From positions 1-44,787 of the forward strand of contig CAZFDK010000016.1 in assembly GCA_964518305.1 (NCBI GenBank): 44,787 bases of DNA, written 5' to 3'. Source of the DNA: Caribbeanibacter sp964518305 (GTDB lineage Bacteria > Gemmatimonadota > Gemmatimonadetes > Palauibacterales > Palauibacteraceae). Shown here piece by piece: positions 25,184 to 33,714 of the stretch (within the stretch, counting starts at the first letter, position 1; each line of letters starts with the position of its first letter). The notes beneath the pieces are model-generated. The model was not told where the DNA came from, searched no databases, and was given only the letters and a program-made list of their open reading frames with translations. Position numbers and translations under genes: made by a program.

Positions 25184-26305
25184 ATGCGCACCCGGATCAT
25201 GCTGGCCGGCGGTGGTACCGGAGGCCACCTCTACCCGGCCCTCAACCTGGCCGCGGCGCTCCGGCGCCGGGCCCGGGAGGAGCCACGACTGCTGTACGTC
25301 GGGGCCGAGCGGGGCCTGGAGGCCACCGTCCTCCCGGAGCGGGACCTGCCGCACCGGCTGCTCCCCATGCGGCCGATTCGTCGCTCGCGACCGTGGAGGA
25401 ACTGGCGGCTGCTGGCCACGGCGCCGGTGGTCTGGTGGGGGCTCCGGCAGGCCTTTCGGGACCTGGAGCCGCACGTGGTGGTGGGGACCGGCGGCTACGC
25501 CTCGGGCCCGCCGCTGCTGTACGGGGCGGCCTCCGGTCGCGCTACGGCGCTGCAGGAGCAGAACGCCGCGCCGGGACTGGTGACCCGCTGGATGTCCCTG
25601 CGGGTGGACCAGGTGCACCTCGGCTTTCCCGAGGCCCGAGGGACGCTCCGGGTGCAATCGGACACGGAGGTATTCAGCTTCGGGAATCCCGTGGACGTGC
25701 GAGGCGCGGATGCCTCGCCGCCCCCGTGGTGGCCGGAGGGGCGAATCGTCCTCGTCGTGGGCGGGAGCCAGGGGGCCCGCGACCTGAACCGGCTCCTGCT
25801 GCAGGACGTGCGGAAGGCCGAATCGTGGCCGGGGAAGGACGTGTGGCTGGTCTGGATCTCGGGCCCGGCGCACGAGGACGAGGTGCGCGAGGGTGTGGCC
25901 GTCGCGCCGGGGGTGGACCGTATCCGCGTCGCCCCCTTCGTCGAGGGACTGGCGGCCCTGCTCCCGACAGTAGAGCTCGCCGTGTGCCGGGCCGGCGCCA
26001 TGTTCGTGTCCGAGCTCACGGCGGCCGGCGTGCCCTCGGTGCTGGTCCCGTTCCCCGGAGCGGCCGGGGGGCACCAGGAGGAGAACGCCCGCCGGCTGGC
26101 CGATGCCGGCGCCGCCGAGATGCGGCTGCAATCGCGGCTGGAGCCGGGCGACCTGTGGGGCCTGGTGCAGGAGATCCTGGACGATCCGGAGCGGCACGAG
26201 TCCATGGCCGAGGCGGCGCGGGGGCGAGGAGCGCCCGGCGCGGCGGACCGGATCGCCGACGAGCTTCTTCGGTTGGCGCGCCGGGAGGTCGGCCGTGAGG
26301 GCTGA
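25184..26305 (+). CDS. murG: Lipid II synthase MurG (UDP-GlcNAc transferase)
   Basis: A 373-residue peripheral membrane GT28 glycosyltransferase that adds GlcNAc to lipid I. The N-terminal lobe has the loop GGGTGGH (9-15) and GTGGYASGPPLLYGA, and the middle has QEQNAAPGLVTRW. The C-terminal lobe has VVGGSQGARDLN, the donor site RAGAMFVSELTAAG (family usually has Thr where Phe is found) and GGHQEENAR. The ATG has GGAGG at a proper distance. The 3' end overlaps the murC GTG by 11 bases. Acceptor and donor motifs otherwise match well. Confidence 0.96.
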   Translation: MRTRIMLAGGGTGGHLYPALNLAAALRRRAREEPRLLYVGAERGLEATVLPERDLPHRLLPMRPIRRSRPWRNWRLLATAPVVWWGLRQAFRDLEPHVVVGTGGYASGPPLLYGAASGRATALQEQNAAPGLVTRWMSLRVDQVHLGFPEARGTLRVQSDTEVFSFGNPVDVRGADASPPPWWPEGRIVLVVGGSQGARDLNRLLLQDVRKAESWPGKDVWLVWISGPAHEDEVREGVAVAPGVDRIRVAPFVEGLAALLPTVELAVCRAGAMFVSELTAAGVPSVLVPFPGAAGGHQEENARRLADAGAAEMRLQSRLEPGDLWGLVQEILDDPERHESMAEAARGRGAPGAADRIADELLRLARREVGREG

Positions 26306-27725
26306 GGGACGGACGGGGGACTCCCGTGGTGGGCTGGCCGGACCGGCGGACCTCCCGATGCCGGGTGCTCGAATTCACATGATGGGGGTCGGCGGGGCGG
26401 GCATGCGCGGACTCGCCCACCTGCTGGCGGACGGCGGTTACCGGGTCTCGGGCTGCGACCGGAGCGGGCCCCCCGACGCCGCGGAGCTCCGGGACCGGAG
26501 CGTGGAGCTCGTGGGCGGCCACGACCCGGCCCACGTGGAGGGGGTCGACCTGGTGGTGCACACCGCCGCCGTGCCCGACGACCACGATGAGCTCCGGGCG
26601 GCGCAGGAGGGCGGGGTGCCGGTGATGGGACGGGCTCGGGCCACCGGGGCCGTCCTGAACGGGCGCCGGCTGGCCGGGATCACTGGCACCCACGGCAAGA
26701 CGACGACGACGGCCATGGCCGCGCTTGCGTGCGAGGCCGGCGGACTGGATCCCACGGCCCTGGTCGGCGGACGGGTGCCGGCATGGGACGCCTACGCTCG
26801 GACCGGCGGCGATCCGGCGGTGGCCGAGGCCGACGAGTACGACCGTTCCTTTCTGGAGCTCGACCCCGACCTCGCGGTGGTCACCTCTCTCGAGCCCGAG
26901 CACCTGGAGAGCTACGGTGACGCCTCCGGGCTGGAGGCGGCCTTCGCCGAGTTCGCGGGTCGGGCATCCGCCCGCGACGGCATGCTGTACTGCGCCGACG
27001 ACGAGGGCGCGGAGCGCGTGGCGCGCGTCGTCGGGAACGCCGCCTCCTACGGCACCGACCCCACGGCGTCGTATCACGTCGAGGAACGGCTGCGGGAGGA
27101 CGTCCGCCGGTGCAGGCTCTTCGCCCCGGAGGGCAGGGTGGAGACGGCCCTCCCGGCCCCGGGGCAGCACAACCTCCTCAACGCGGCCGCGGCGCTGGCG
27201 ACGGCGCTCCGGCTGGGGGCCGAGCCGGAGCGCCTGAACGGCTCGCTGGCGGGCTTCACGGGCGTGGACCGGCGGCTCCATCTCCTGGTGGACCGCGGCG
27301 GCGTCGCGGTGGTGGACGATTACGCCCACCATCCCACCGAGGTGCGGGCCGCGCTCTCGTCGCTGCGCGAGCGGTTTCCGGACCGGCGCCTGGTGGCAGT
27401 CTTCCAGCCCCACCTGTTCTCCCGAACACGGGACTTCGCCGGCGAGTTCGCCGGCGCCCTCACCGGAGCGGACCGGGCCGTCCTGCTCCCCGTCTATCCC
27501 GCTCGCGAGGACCCGATCCCGGGCGTTGACTCCGGGCTGATCGCGGCGTCTGCCGACGGCGGTGGGATCGAGCTCGCCGACCCCGACGACGTGATCGGCG
27601 GAGCCTGGATCGACACTCTGTCAGAGTCGGCCACCGTGGTCGTCTACATGGGCGCCGGCGACGTGACCGACCTCGCCCACTCCGTGGCCCGGGGCGTCCG
27701 CGAGAGGACGGGGAGCGGCGCGTGA
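26295..27725 (+). CDS. murC: UDP-N-acetylmuramate:L-alanine ligase MurC
   Basis: A 476-residue cytoplasmic Mur ligase catalysing the first amino-acid addition to UDP-MurNAc. The N-terminal domain opens with RIHMMGVGGAGMRGLAHLL. The ATP loop is GITGTHGKTTTT, followed by EADEYDRSFLEL, then PGQHNLLNAAAALA and the C-terminal DDYAHHPTEVRAAL and FQPHLFSRT, all MurC signatures. GTG at 26295 is preferred because GGGAGG lies six bases upstream within murG; ATG at 26358 is an alternative giving a shorter leader peptide. murC is followed directly by ftsQ (GTGA overlap), with no murB or ddl between, unlike many dcw clusters. Confidence 0.96.
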   Translation: MRAEGRTGDSRGGLAGPADLPMPGARIHMMGVGGAGMRGLAHLLADGGYRVSGCDRSGPPDAAELRDRSVELVGGHDPAHVEGVDLVVHTAAVPDDHDELRAAQEGGVPVMGRARATGAVLNGRRLAGITGTHGKTTTTAMAALACEAGGLDPTALVGGRVPAWDAYARTGGDPAVAEADEYDRSFLELDPDLAVVTSLEPEHLESYGDASGLEAAFAEFAGRASARDGMLYCADDEGAERVARVVGNAASYGTDPTASYHVEERLREDVRRCRLFAPEGRVETALPAPGQHNLLNAAAALATALRLGAEPERLNGSLAGFTGVDRRLHLLVDRGGVAVVDDYAHHPTEVRAALSSLRERFPDRRLVAVFQPHLFSRTRDFAGEFAGALTGADRAVLLPVYPAREDPIPGVDSGLIAASADGGGIELADPDDVIGGAWIDTLSESATVVVYMGAGDVTDLAHSVARGVRERTGSGA

Positions 27726-28546
27726 CCCGGCGCACCCGGCGGCGCGTGTACGTGGTGGTCCTGGCCGCGTTGATCGGTGCGGGCTCGCCGATCTGGGCTC
27801 CCCCGCTCCTCCAGACCCTGCCCACGTTCCGGGTCGAGCAGGTGGAGGTCGTGGGGACGCGGTTCCTCGCGCCGGACGAGGTGGCGGCCCGGGCCGACGT
27901 GCCCCCAGACGCTTCGGTGTGGGACGAGCCGGACCGCTGGCGACGGCGCGTGGAGACGCACCCGCTGGTGGAGCGGGCCCGGGTGCGGCGATCGGGCTTC
28001 CACAGCCTCGAGATCTCCGTCGAAGAAGAGGAGCCGGTGGCGCTGGTGGCCACCTCGTCAGCTCTGCGTCCCGTCTCCGGCGACGGGGTCCTGCTGCCGC
28101 TGGATCCGGCCCGGCACGAGCTCGACCTGCCGATCCTGCTCCCGGGTGGATCCACCCTGGAGTCCGGTGGAGAGGAAGAGGCGGCCTCCGCGAAGGACCG
28201 GAACGAGGGCGCGGACGCCGACGCGCAGGTGAAGGAGAGAATCGACGTGGAGCGCCTGGAGGGAGTCGAGGCGCGGACGCTCGTCCGGGTGCTCTCGCGG
28301 CTTCGGGACGAGGAGCCGGGCTTCGTGGCGAAGATCTCTTCGCTTCGAATCCTGGAGGGAGGCGGGGTCGAGGTGAGCATGGTCGAGTCGACCCATGCCG
28401 GCACCGTCCTCCTTCCGTCGGAAGAGCCGGCCCGTGCGCTGCGGCGCGTGGAGCTGGCCCTGGGAGAGCAGGAGGGGGCGGTGGCCAGGGCCGACGCCCG
28501 TTTCCGGAATCAGGTGGTCCTGGAGAGAGCGGGAGGAGACTCATGA
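27722..28546 (+). CDS. ftsQ: Cell division protein FtsQ
   Basis: A 274-residue bitopic protein: a basic cytoplasmic N-terminus, one transmembrane segment (about 9-27) and a periplasmic POTRA domain (about 36-105; FRVEQVEVVGTRFLAPDEV, then HPLVERARVRRSGFHSLEISV) followed by a beta domain. FtsQ links FtsL/FtsB and FtsWI to the ring. A low-complexity acidic insertion (about residues 143-180, rich in Glu, Asp and Ala) interrupts the beta domain. Sequence similarity is weak as usual for FtsQ, so the call leans on the POTRA pattern and position between murC and ftsA. The start overlaps the murC stop, and its stop overlaps ftsA (ATGA). Confidence 0.9.
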   Translation: MTRRTRRRVYVVVLAALIGAGSPIWAPPLLQTLPTFRVEQVEVVGTRFLAPDEVAARADVPPDASVWDEPDRWRRRVETHPLVERARVRRSGFHSLEISVEEEEPVALVATSSALRPVSGDGVLLPLDPARHELDLPILLPGGSTLESGGEEEAASAKDRNEGADADAQVKERIDVERLEGVEARTLVRVLSRLRDEEPGFVAKISSLRILEGGGVEVSMVESTHAGTVLLPSEEPARALRRVELALGEQEGAVARADARFRNQVVLERAGGDS

Positions 28547-29784
28547 TCGGTGGAGACCGCCTGGTGGCGGCCCTGGACGTTGGATCGACCAAGACGTGCG
28601 CCGTGATCGCCGAGTGCGCTCCCGAAGCGGGACACCCGTCGGCGATCCAGGTGCTGGGCGTGGGCCTGGCCCCGTCCGAGGGGGTCCGCAAGGAGGGAGT
28701 CACGAACATCGAGGCCACCACCGAGTCGGTGGGGCAGGCCCTCCGCGAGGCCGAGCTGATGGCCGGGCAGGAGGTGGAGTCCGCCTTCGTGGGGGTGGCC
28801 GGCCCCCACGTGCGGAGCGAGAGCTCCTCCGGCGTGGTGGCGATCTCCAGCGACGAGGTGAGCCGGGCCGACGTGGATCGGGTGCACGAGGTGGCCCGGG
28901 CCGTCGTCGTGGCGCCGGATCGGGAGCTCCTCCACGCCATCCCGCAGAGCTACTCGGTGGACGGCCGGGCCGGCATCCAGGATCCCGCGGGCATGGCGGG
29001 CACCCGCATGGAGACGGAGGTGTGCATCATCACCGCCGACGCCATCCTCGNNNNNNNNNNGTGCCGGAACCTGCGAAAGGCACTGGATCGGGCGGGATAC
29101 TACGCCGAGGAGGTCGTCCTCGAGTCGCTGGCGTCCAGCATCGCGGTGCTGCAGGAGCGGGAGCGAGACGCCGGCGTGGCGCTGGTCGAGGTCGGCGGGG
29201 CCAGCACGGAGCTCGCCGTCTTCACGGACGGACGCATCCGCCGGCTGGCCACCCTGCCGTGGGGGGCGCTCTCGGTGACCAACGACATCGTGAAGGGGCT
29301 GGGTGTGCCCCAGGACGAGGCGGTGGCCCTGAAGGAGGAGCACGGCGCCGCTCGCACGGAGCTGGTGGGATCGAACCAGAAGATCGAGGTGCAGGGACCG
29401 ACGCCCGGCTCGACGCGGACCGTCTCGCGGGAGCTCCTCGCCCACATCATCGAGCAGCGGCTCGACGAAACGCTCGGACTGGCCTACGAGGAGCTTCACG
29501 ACGCCGGGATGCTCGGTGACCTGGGCGCCGGCGTCGTGCTCACCGGCGGCGGCGTGATGCTGCCCGGCACCGTGGAGCTGGCCCAGGGGGTGTTCAACCT
29601 GCCGGTCCGGCTCGGAGAGCCCGAAAAGGGACTGGGGGGCATCGCCGACGCCGTCCGGAAGCCGAAGTTCGCCACGGGCGTCGGACTCGCCATGTACGGG
29701 GCGCAGCGACGTAGACAGAGCGGCGGTGGAGCGGCCCGACAGACCCTGGGCCGCGTCGCCGAGTGGATCAAGGATTTCTTCTAG
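28543..29784 (+). CDS. ftsA: Cell division protein FtsA (contains a 10-N gap)
   Basis: FtsA is the actin-like ATPase that tethers FtsZ to the membrane. About 413 codons run through the gap. Seen: the phosphate loop ALDVGSTKTCAVIAE at the start, the 1C domain (GVTNIEATTESVGQ, AFVGVAGPHV, HAIPQSYSVDG), then VEVGGASTELAVFTDG and VVLTGGGVMLPG for nucleotide binding. The C-terminal amphipathic membrane-targeting helix ends in AEWIKDFF. The gap lies after ITADAIL; comparison with E. coli FtsA suggests that almost nothing is missing. The ATG overlaps the ftsQ stop. ftsZ follows after 30 bases with its own ribosome binding site. Confidence 0.96.
   Translation: MIGGDRLVAALDVGSTKTCAVIAECAPEAGHPSAIQVLGVGLAPSEGVRKEGVTNIEATTESVGQALREAELMAGQEVESAFVGVAGPHVRSESSSGVVAISSDEVSRADVDRVHEVARAVVVAPDRELLHAIPQSYSVDGRAGIQDPAGMAGTRMETEVCIITADAILXXXXCRNLRKALDRAGYYAEEVVLESLASSIAVLQERERDAGVALVEVGGASTELAVFTDGRIRRLATLPWGALSVTNDIVKGLGVPQDEAVALKEEHGAARTELVGSNQKIEVQGPTPGSTRTVSRELLAHIIEQRLDETLGLAYEELHDAGMLGDLGAGVVLTGGGVMLPGTVELAQGVFNLPVRLGEPEKGLGGIADAVRKPKFATGVGLAMYGAQRRRQSGGGAARQTLGRVAEWIKDFF
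29051..29060. other. Run of 10 N inside ftsA (assembly gap)
   Basis: A second run of ten N, the same length as at 1276-1285. The ftsA frame is kept on both sides when 10 bases are counted. Confidence 0.95.
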
Positions 29785-29814
29785 AACAAGCACGGATTCC
29801 CGGGAGGGATCGAG

Positions 29815-31125
29815 ATGACCTTCGAATTCGAGGACAGCGCGTCGAAGAACGCTAAGATGAAGGTGGTCGGCGTCGGAGGTGCCGGCGGCAACGCCGTCGA
29901 TCGCATGATCGACGAGGACCTCCAGGGCGTGGAGTTCATCGCCGTCAACACCGACGCCCAGGCGCTCAAGAACTCGGACGCTCATCTGAAGATCCAGATC
30001 GGGAAGAAGCTGACCCGCGGGCTCGGCGCCGGCGCACGACCCGAGATCGGGCGCCAGGCCATCGAGGAGAACGAAGACGAGGTCCGGCGCGCTCTGGACG
30101 GGGCCGACCTGGTCTTCATCACGGCGGGCATGGGCGGTGGCACCGGGACGGGAGCGGCGCCGCGGATCGGCGAGATCGCCCGGGACCAGGGCGCCCTGTG
30201 CGTGGGCATCGTCTCCAAGCCCTTCCACTTCGAGGGGAAGAAGAGGATGCGCTACGCCGAGACGGGGCTGAAGGAGCTCCGCCGCCGGGTGGATACGATG
30301 ATCGTGGTGCCGAACGAGCGGCTGCTCTCCGTGGTGGGCGAGGGCACGAGCTTCCGTGACGCCCTCAAGAAGGCCGACGAGGTCCTCCTCCACGCGACCC
30401 AGGGCATCTCGGATCTGATCACCGTGACGGGGGACATCAACGTGGACTTCGCCGACGTGCGGACGGTGATGTCCAACCGCGGGGTCGCACTCATGGGACG
30501 GGGGGGCTCCACCGAGGAGGAGGACCGGGCCGTGGACGCCGCCCAGCAGGCCATCTCCTCTCCCCTCCTCGACAACGTCTCCATTCAGGGCGCCACGGGC
30601 GTGCTGGTGAACATCACCGGAGGGCCCGACCTGACCATCGACGAGGTCACGGCGGTCAACTCCATCGTGCAGGAGGCCGCCGGCGAGGAGGCGGAGATCA
30701 TCTTCGGCGCCGTCCACGACCAGGCCATCGAGGGCGCCGTCCGGGTCACCGTCATCGCCACCGGCTTCGACGACGAGGAGGACGAGGACGAGCCTCGCGG
30801 GCGCGGCACCTCCCGTGCCCGGTCGGGCTCCGGCGGCGGAGGGGGAAGTCCGGGGCCCTTCGACGATCTGGCGGCCGGCGCGTCGTCCTCCTCGTCCACG
30901 GGAAGGAACGGCGGCGGGTCCGGGCAGCGCGACGGAGGCTCGGAGGACAAGGTCATCCGCCCCGATTTTCGCGGTGAAGCGAACGCGGACCGGCAAGCCG
31001 GGAACAGGCCGGGAGGAGACTCCGAGGACCGTGGCGCAGCGGGCGATGCCGGCGGTGAGGGGGCGAGCTCCGGCGACGTGGACGACCTGGAGATCCCCAC
31101 CTTCATCCGCCGCCAGATGGACTGA
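29815..31125 (+). CDS. ftsZ: Cell division GTPase FtsZ
   Basis: A 436-residue tubulin homologue that forms the division ring. Motifs: VVGVGGAGGNAVDRM (17-31), the tubulin signature GGGTGTG (107-113) and the catalytic T7 loop NVDFADV (209-215). The core ends near residue 318. A low-complexity linker of about 105 residues (acidic, then Gly/Ser/Asp-rich) leads to the conserved C-terminal peptide LEIPTFIRRQMD, which binds FtsA and other partners. The ATG has GGGAGG nearby. It is the last gene of the dcw operon, followed by 140 bases without a clear terminator. All GTPase motifs are intact. Confidence 0.98.
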   Translation: MTFEFEDSASKNAKMKVVGVGGAGGNAVDRMIDEDLQGVEFIAVNTDAQALKNSDAHLKIQIGKKLTRGLGAGARPEIGRQAIEENEDEVRRALDGADLVFITAGMGGGTGTGAAPRIGEIARDQGALCVGIVSKPFHFEGKKRMRYAETGLKELRRRVDTMIVVPNERLLSVVGEGTSFRDALKKADEVLLHATQGISDLITVTGDINVDFADVRTVMSNRGVALMGRGGSTEEEDRAVDAAQQAISSPLLDNVSIQGATGVLVNITGGPDLTIDEVTAVNSIVQEAAGEEAEIIFGAVHDQAIEGAVRVTVIATGFDDEEDEDEPRGRGTSRARSGSGGGGGSPGPFDDLAAGASSSSSTGRNGGGSGQRDGGSEDKVIRPDFRGEANADRQAGNRPGGDSEDRGAAGDAGGEGASSGDVDDLEIPTFIRRQMD

Positions 31126-31265
31126 GCCGACCTGCCGGGCTGAAGGAGCGGACCGAAGTCCGGATGCTCCGACGGCGGTCCGTGCCGACCGACGCTGGAT
31201 CCGGCCGGCGAGAGACGCGTAACACCCATAGCCGCACGGGCAGGTGAAGCGGAAGGAGAGCCAGC

Positions 31266-32645
31266 GTGACCATCGAGGACATCACACCCGCCGGCTCCCG
31301 GGAGGGCACCGGGGGCGGCGACAGCGGCGGGCGGCCCGGAAGGGTGCCGAGCCTGGCCGTGGGTGCGGGTGTCGTGGTCCTGGTCCTGGCCGCGGTGGCG
31401 CTGGCTCTGGGAAGCGGCCTGTTCTCCGGCGGCGAGAAGCCCGTTCGCACCGTCCGGGTGCCGGCCCCGCCGCCCCTGAAGACCGCCGTCGACACGCTAC
31501 GGTCCGGCCAGACGCTGGCCAACCTCCTGTCGGAGCAGGGCTTCAACCCGCGCGAGATCCACCGGCTCGTCCAGCGGATCCGGGAGTACGGGCGGCCGCA
31601 GAACCTCCAGCCGGGAACGCGGCTCCAGGTGCGAAGGAAGCCGCTGGAGGACACCGTGCGAGAGCTGGCTCTCACCCTGGACAGCGACCGCACCCTGGAG
31701 CTCTCCGTACGGGAGTCCGCCTGGGTGGCCCGCCTCGACTCGGTGTCGGTCACCACGGACACCATCGTCGTGGCCGGCCTGGTCACCGGAAACACCCTGT
31801 TCGGGAACAGCGTGTCCCTGTCCGGCGACACGGCCCGTCTGGCGCCGAACGAGGACGTGGAGATCATCTTCGCCCTGGAGGACATCTACCAGTGGCGGAT
31901 CGACTTCTTCCGGGAGCTGAGGACGGGCGACGCCTTCCGGATGGCCATCCGGCGGAAGATCCGGCCCGACGGCACGCTCCGCTCGGCGCAGGTCATGGCG
32001 GCGGAATTCCGGAACGGCGCCCGCCACCTCTTCGCCGTTCACTTCGACAGCCCCGATCCGACCGTCGACGGCTACTACGATCTGGACGGCGAGTCCCTGC
32101 GGACCGAGTTCCTCAGGGCGCCCCTCGACTATCGGCGGGTGACCAGCGGCTTCAGCCGTAGCCGGCGCCACCCGGTGCTGCAGCGGCGGCGGGCGCACCT
32201 GGGCATCGACTACGGCGCCGGCCGCGGGACCGCCATCAAGGCCACCGGAGACGGTGTCGTGAGCAAGAAGCGGTACTGGGGCGGCTACGGTCGCATGGTG
32301 GAGATCCGCCACAACGCCAGGTACCGGACCCGCTACGCCCACATGAACGGATGGGCCAGCGGCCTCGACGTCGGCGAGCAGGTGACGCAGGGCGAGGTCA
32401 TCGGCTACGTGGGAGCCACGGGGACCGCCACCGGGCCGCACGTCCATTACGAGTTCCTCCGGTACGGCGAGCAGGTCGACCCGGCCGACCTCGAGCTCCC
32501 TCCCGGTGACCCGGTTCCCGAAGATCAGATGCAGCGCTTCGCAGAGCAGCGCGCCGCCGCCGTTGCCGAGCTGGTCGAGCACCGCCTTCCGCGGCTGTCG
32601 CGACTGGCCCGGAGCGGCGCCGCTGACGCCGACGCCGCGCGCTGA
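31266..32645 (+). CDS. M23 (LytM) family metalloendopeptidase, MepM-like
   Basis: A 459-residue membrane-anchored periplasmic peptidase. A transmembrane helix lies at about 30-52. A LysM/OapA-like region follows (about 72-125, SGQTLANLLSEQGF and LQPGTRLQV), then a central beta domain, and a C-terminal LytM domain with the zinc set HLGID (His311, Asp315), the catalytic His359 in YRTRYAHMN, and HVH (His392, His394). The complete set indicates an active peptidoglycan D,D-endopeptidase rather than an EnvC/NlpD-type inactive activator. Its position right after ftsZ suggests a role in growth or daughter-cell separation (inference). The GTG start has AGGAGA six bases upstream. Its C-terminal tail of about 60 residues is helical and charged. 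Confidence 0.92.
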   Translation: MTIEDITPAGSREGTGGGDSGGRPGRVPSLAVGAGVVVLVLAAVALALGSGLFSGGEKPVRTVRVPAPPPLKTAVDTLRSGQTLANLLSEQGFNPREIHRLVQRIREYGRPQNLQPGTRLQVRRKPLEDTVRELALTLDSDRTLELSVRESAWVARLDSVSVTTDTIVVAGLVTGNTLFGNSVSLSGDTARLAPNEDVEIIFALEDIYQWRIDFFRELRTGDAFRMAIRRKIRPDGTLRSAQVMAAEFRNGARHLFAVHFDSPDPTVDGYYDLDGESLRTEFLRAPLDYRRVTSGFSRSRRHPVLQRRRAHLGIDYGAGRGTAIKATGDGVVSKKRYWGGYGRMVEIRHNARYRTRYAHMNGWASGLDVGEQVTQGEVIGYVGATGTATGPHVHYEFLRYGEQVDPADLELPPGDPVPEDQMQRFAEQRAAAVAELVEHRLPRLSRLARSGAADADAAR

Positions 32646-32711
32646 AGCGGGCCAGATCGACCTCGTCTCGTCGAGCATCCATCTCTCTCCCCCGACTCTC
32701 CGCGATAGACC

Positions 32712-33650
32712 GTGACTGACGACCGCATGGACCTGGGTTCCGAGCGCCCGAAGCGTTCCTTCTGGCAGAAGGTCAAGGACGTGGCCCTCACCGACGTGGG
32801 GACCATGGTCAAGGGCATCGACGGGGAGACGATCTCCGATCTGGAGCGGCTGCTCCTTCAGGCCGACTTCGGCGTCGACGCGACCATGGAACTGGTCGGG
32901 GAGTTGGAGCGCGCCGCGAAGCGCGGGAGCGTCTCCACCGAGGCGGAGCTCCGTGAGCTCCTGGCGCGCGAGATCCAGAAGATCCTGACGGGTGCCGACG
33001 CCTCCTCCCCGGAGCTCCGGACGCCGGCGGCGGGGCCGGGCGTGGCCCTGCTGCTCGGCGTGAACGGAACGGGCAAGACGACCACGGCCGGTAAGCTGGC
33101 CCACCGCTGCCGGGAGCGGGGCGAGAGCGTGATCATGGCCGCCACGGACACGTTCCGCGCCGGGGCCCAGGAACAGCTCAGGGAGTGGGCGGAGCGCGCC
33201 GGGGCGGACTTCGTCGGCGGTGAGTCCGGCGCCGACCCGGCATCGGTGGCCTACGACGCCGTCGAGGCCGCCGTGAGCCGCGACGTGGACCGTGTGCTGG
33301 TCGACACCGCGGGCCGGCTGCACACGCAGCGCGACCTGCTGGAGGAGCTGCAGAAGATCGACCGCGTGGTCGGACGGCTGGTCGACGGGGCTCCGCACGA
33401 GCGGTTCCTCGTGGTCGACGCCACCTCCGGCCAGAACGTGATCCAGCAGGCCGAGAAGTTCGGCGAGGCCGTCGAGCTGTCCGGCCTGGTGCTGACGAAG
33501 TTCGACAGCACGGGCAGCGGCGGTTCGGCGGTGGCCGTGGCCCGGGAGCTCTCGGTTCCCGTGCGCTTCCTGGGGACGGGCGAGAAGCTGCCGGACCTGG
33601 AGCCCTTCGACGCCGAGCGCTACACCCGGGAGCTGCTGGGCGCCGCATGA
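32712..33650 (+). CDS. ftsY: Signal recognition particle receptor FtsY
   Basis: A 312-residue SRP-family GTPase that docks ribosome-SRP complexes at the membrane. It has an N domain (SFWQKVKDVALTDVG...), the P-loop GVNGTGKTTT (116-125), DTFRAGAQEQL, DTAGRLH (198-204) and TKFD (262-265). The acidic A domain of proteobacterial FtsY is absent, as in many phyla. The loop after TKFD reads DSTGSGG instead of the common DGTAKGG. FtsY is preferred over Ffh because there is no M domain and the family motif EELQKIDRVV is present. The GTG start has no clear ribosome binding site; ATG at 32727 is an alternative. Confidence 0.93.
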   Translation: MTDDRMDLGSERPKRSFWQKVKDVALTDVGTMVKGIDGETISDLERLLLQADFGVDATMELVGELERAAKRGSVSTEAELRELLAREIQKILTGADASSPELRTPAAGPGVALLLGVNGTGKTTTAGKLAHRCRERGESVIMAATDTFRAGAQEQLREWAERAGADFVGGESGADPASVAYDAVEAAVSRDVDRVLVDTAGRLHTQRDLLEELQKIDRVVGRLVDGAPHERFLVVDATSGQNVIQQAEKFGEAVELSGLVLTKFDSTGSGGSAVAVARELSVPVRFLGTGEKLPDLEPFDAERYTRELLGAA

Positions 33651-33714
33651 GGTCCCGCCGCCGACCGGCAGCGTGCCCGCCGGCGGAGCGACTCGAAGCC
33701 ACGACCCCGATACC

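Noticed and set aside
28510..30996. 828-codon open frame on the minus strand across ftsA and ftsZ
   Set aside because: Antisense to two strongly supported genes; His/Asp/Leu/Gly-rich low-complexity translation and no family resemblance.
31126..31265. Terminator after ftsZ
   Set aside because: Only a bulged GGAGC/GCTCC, GGAC/GTCC fold-back is present and no T-run follows; not supported.
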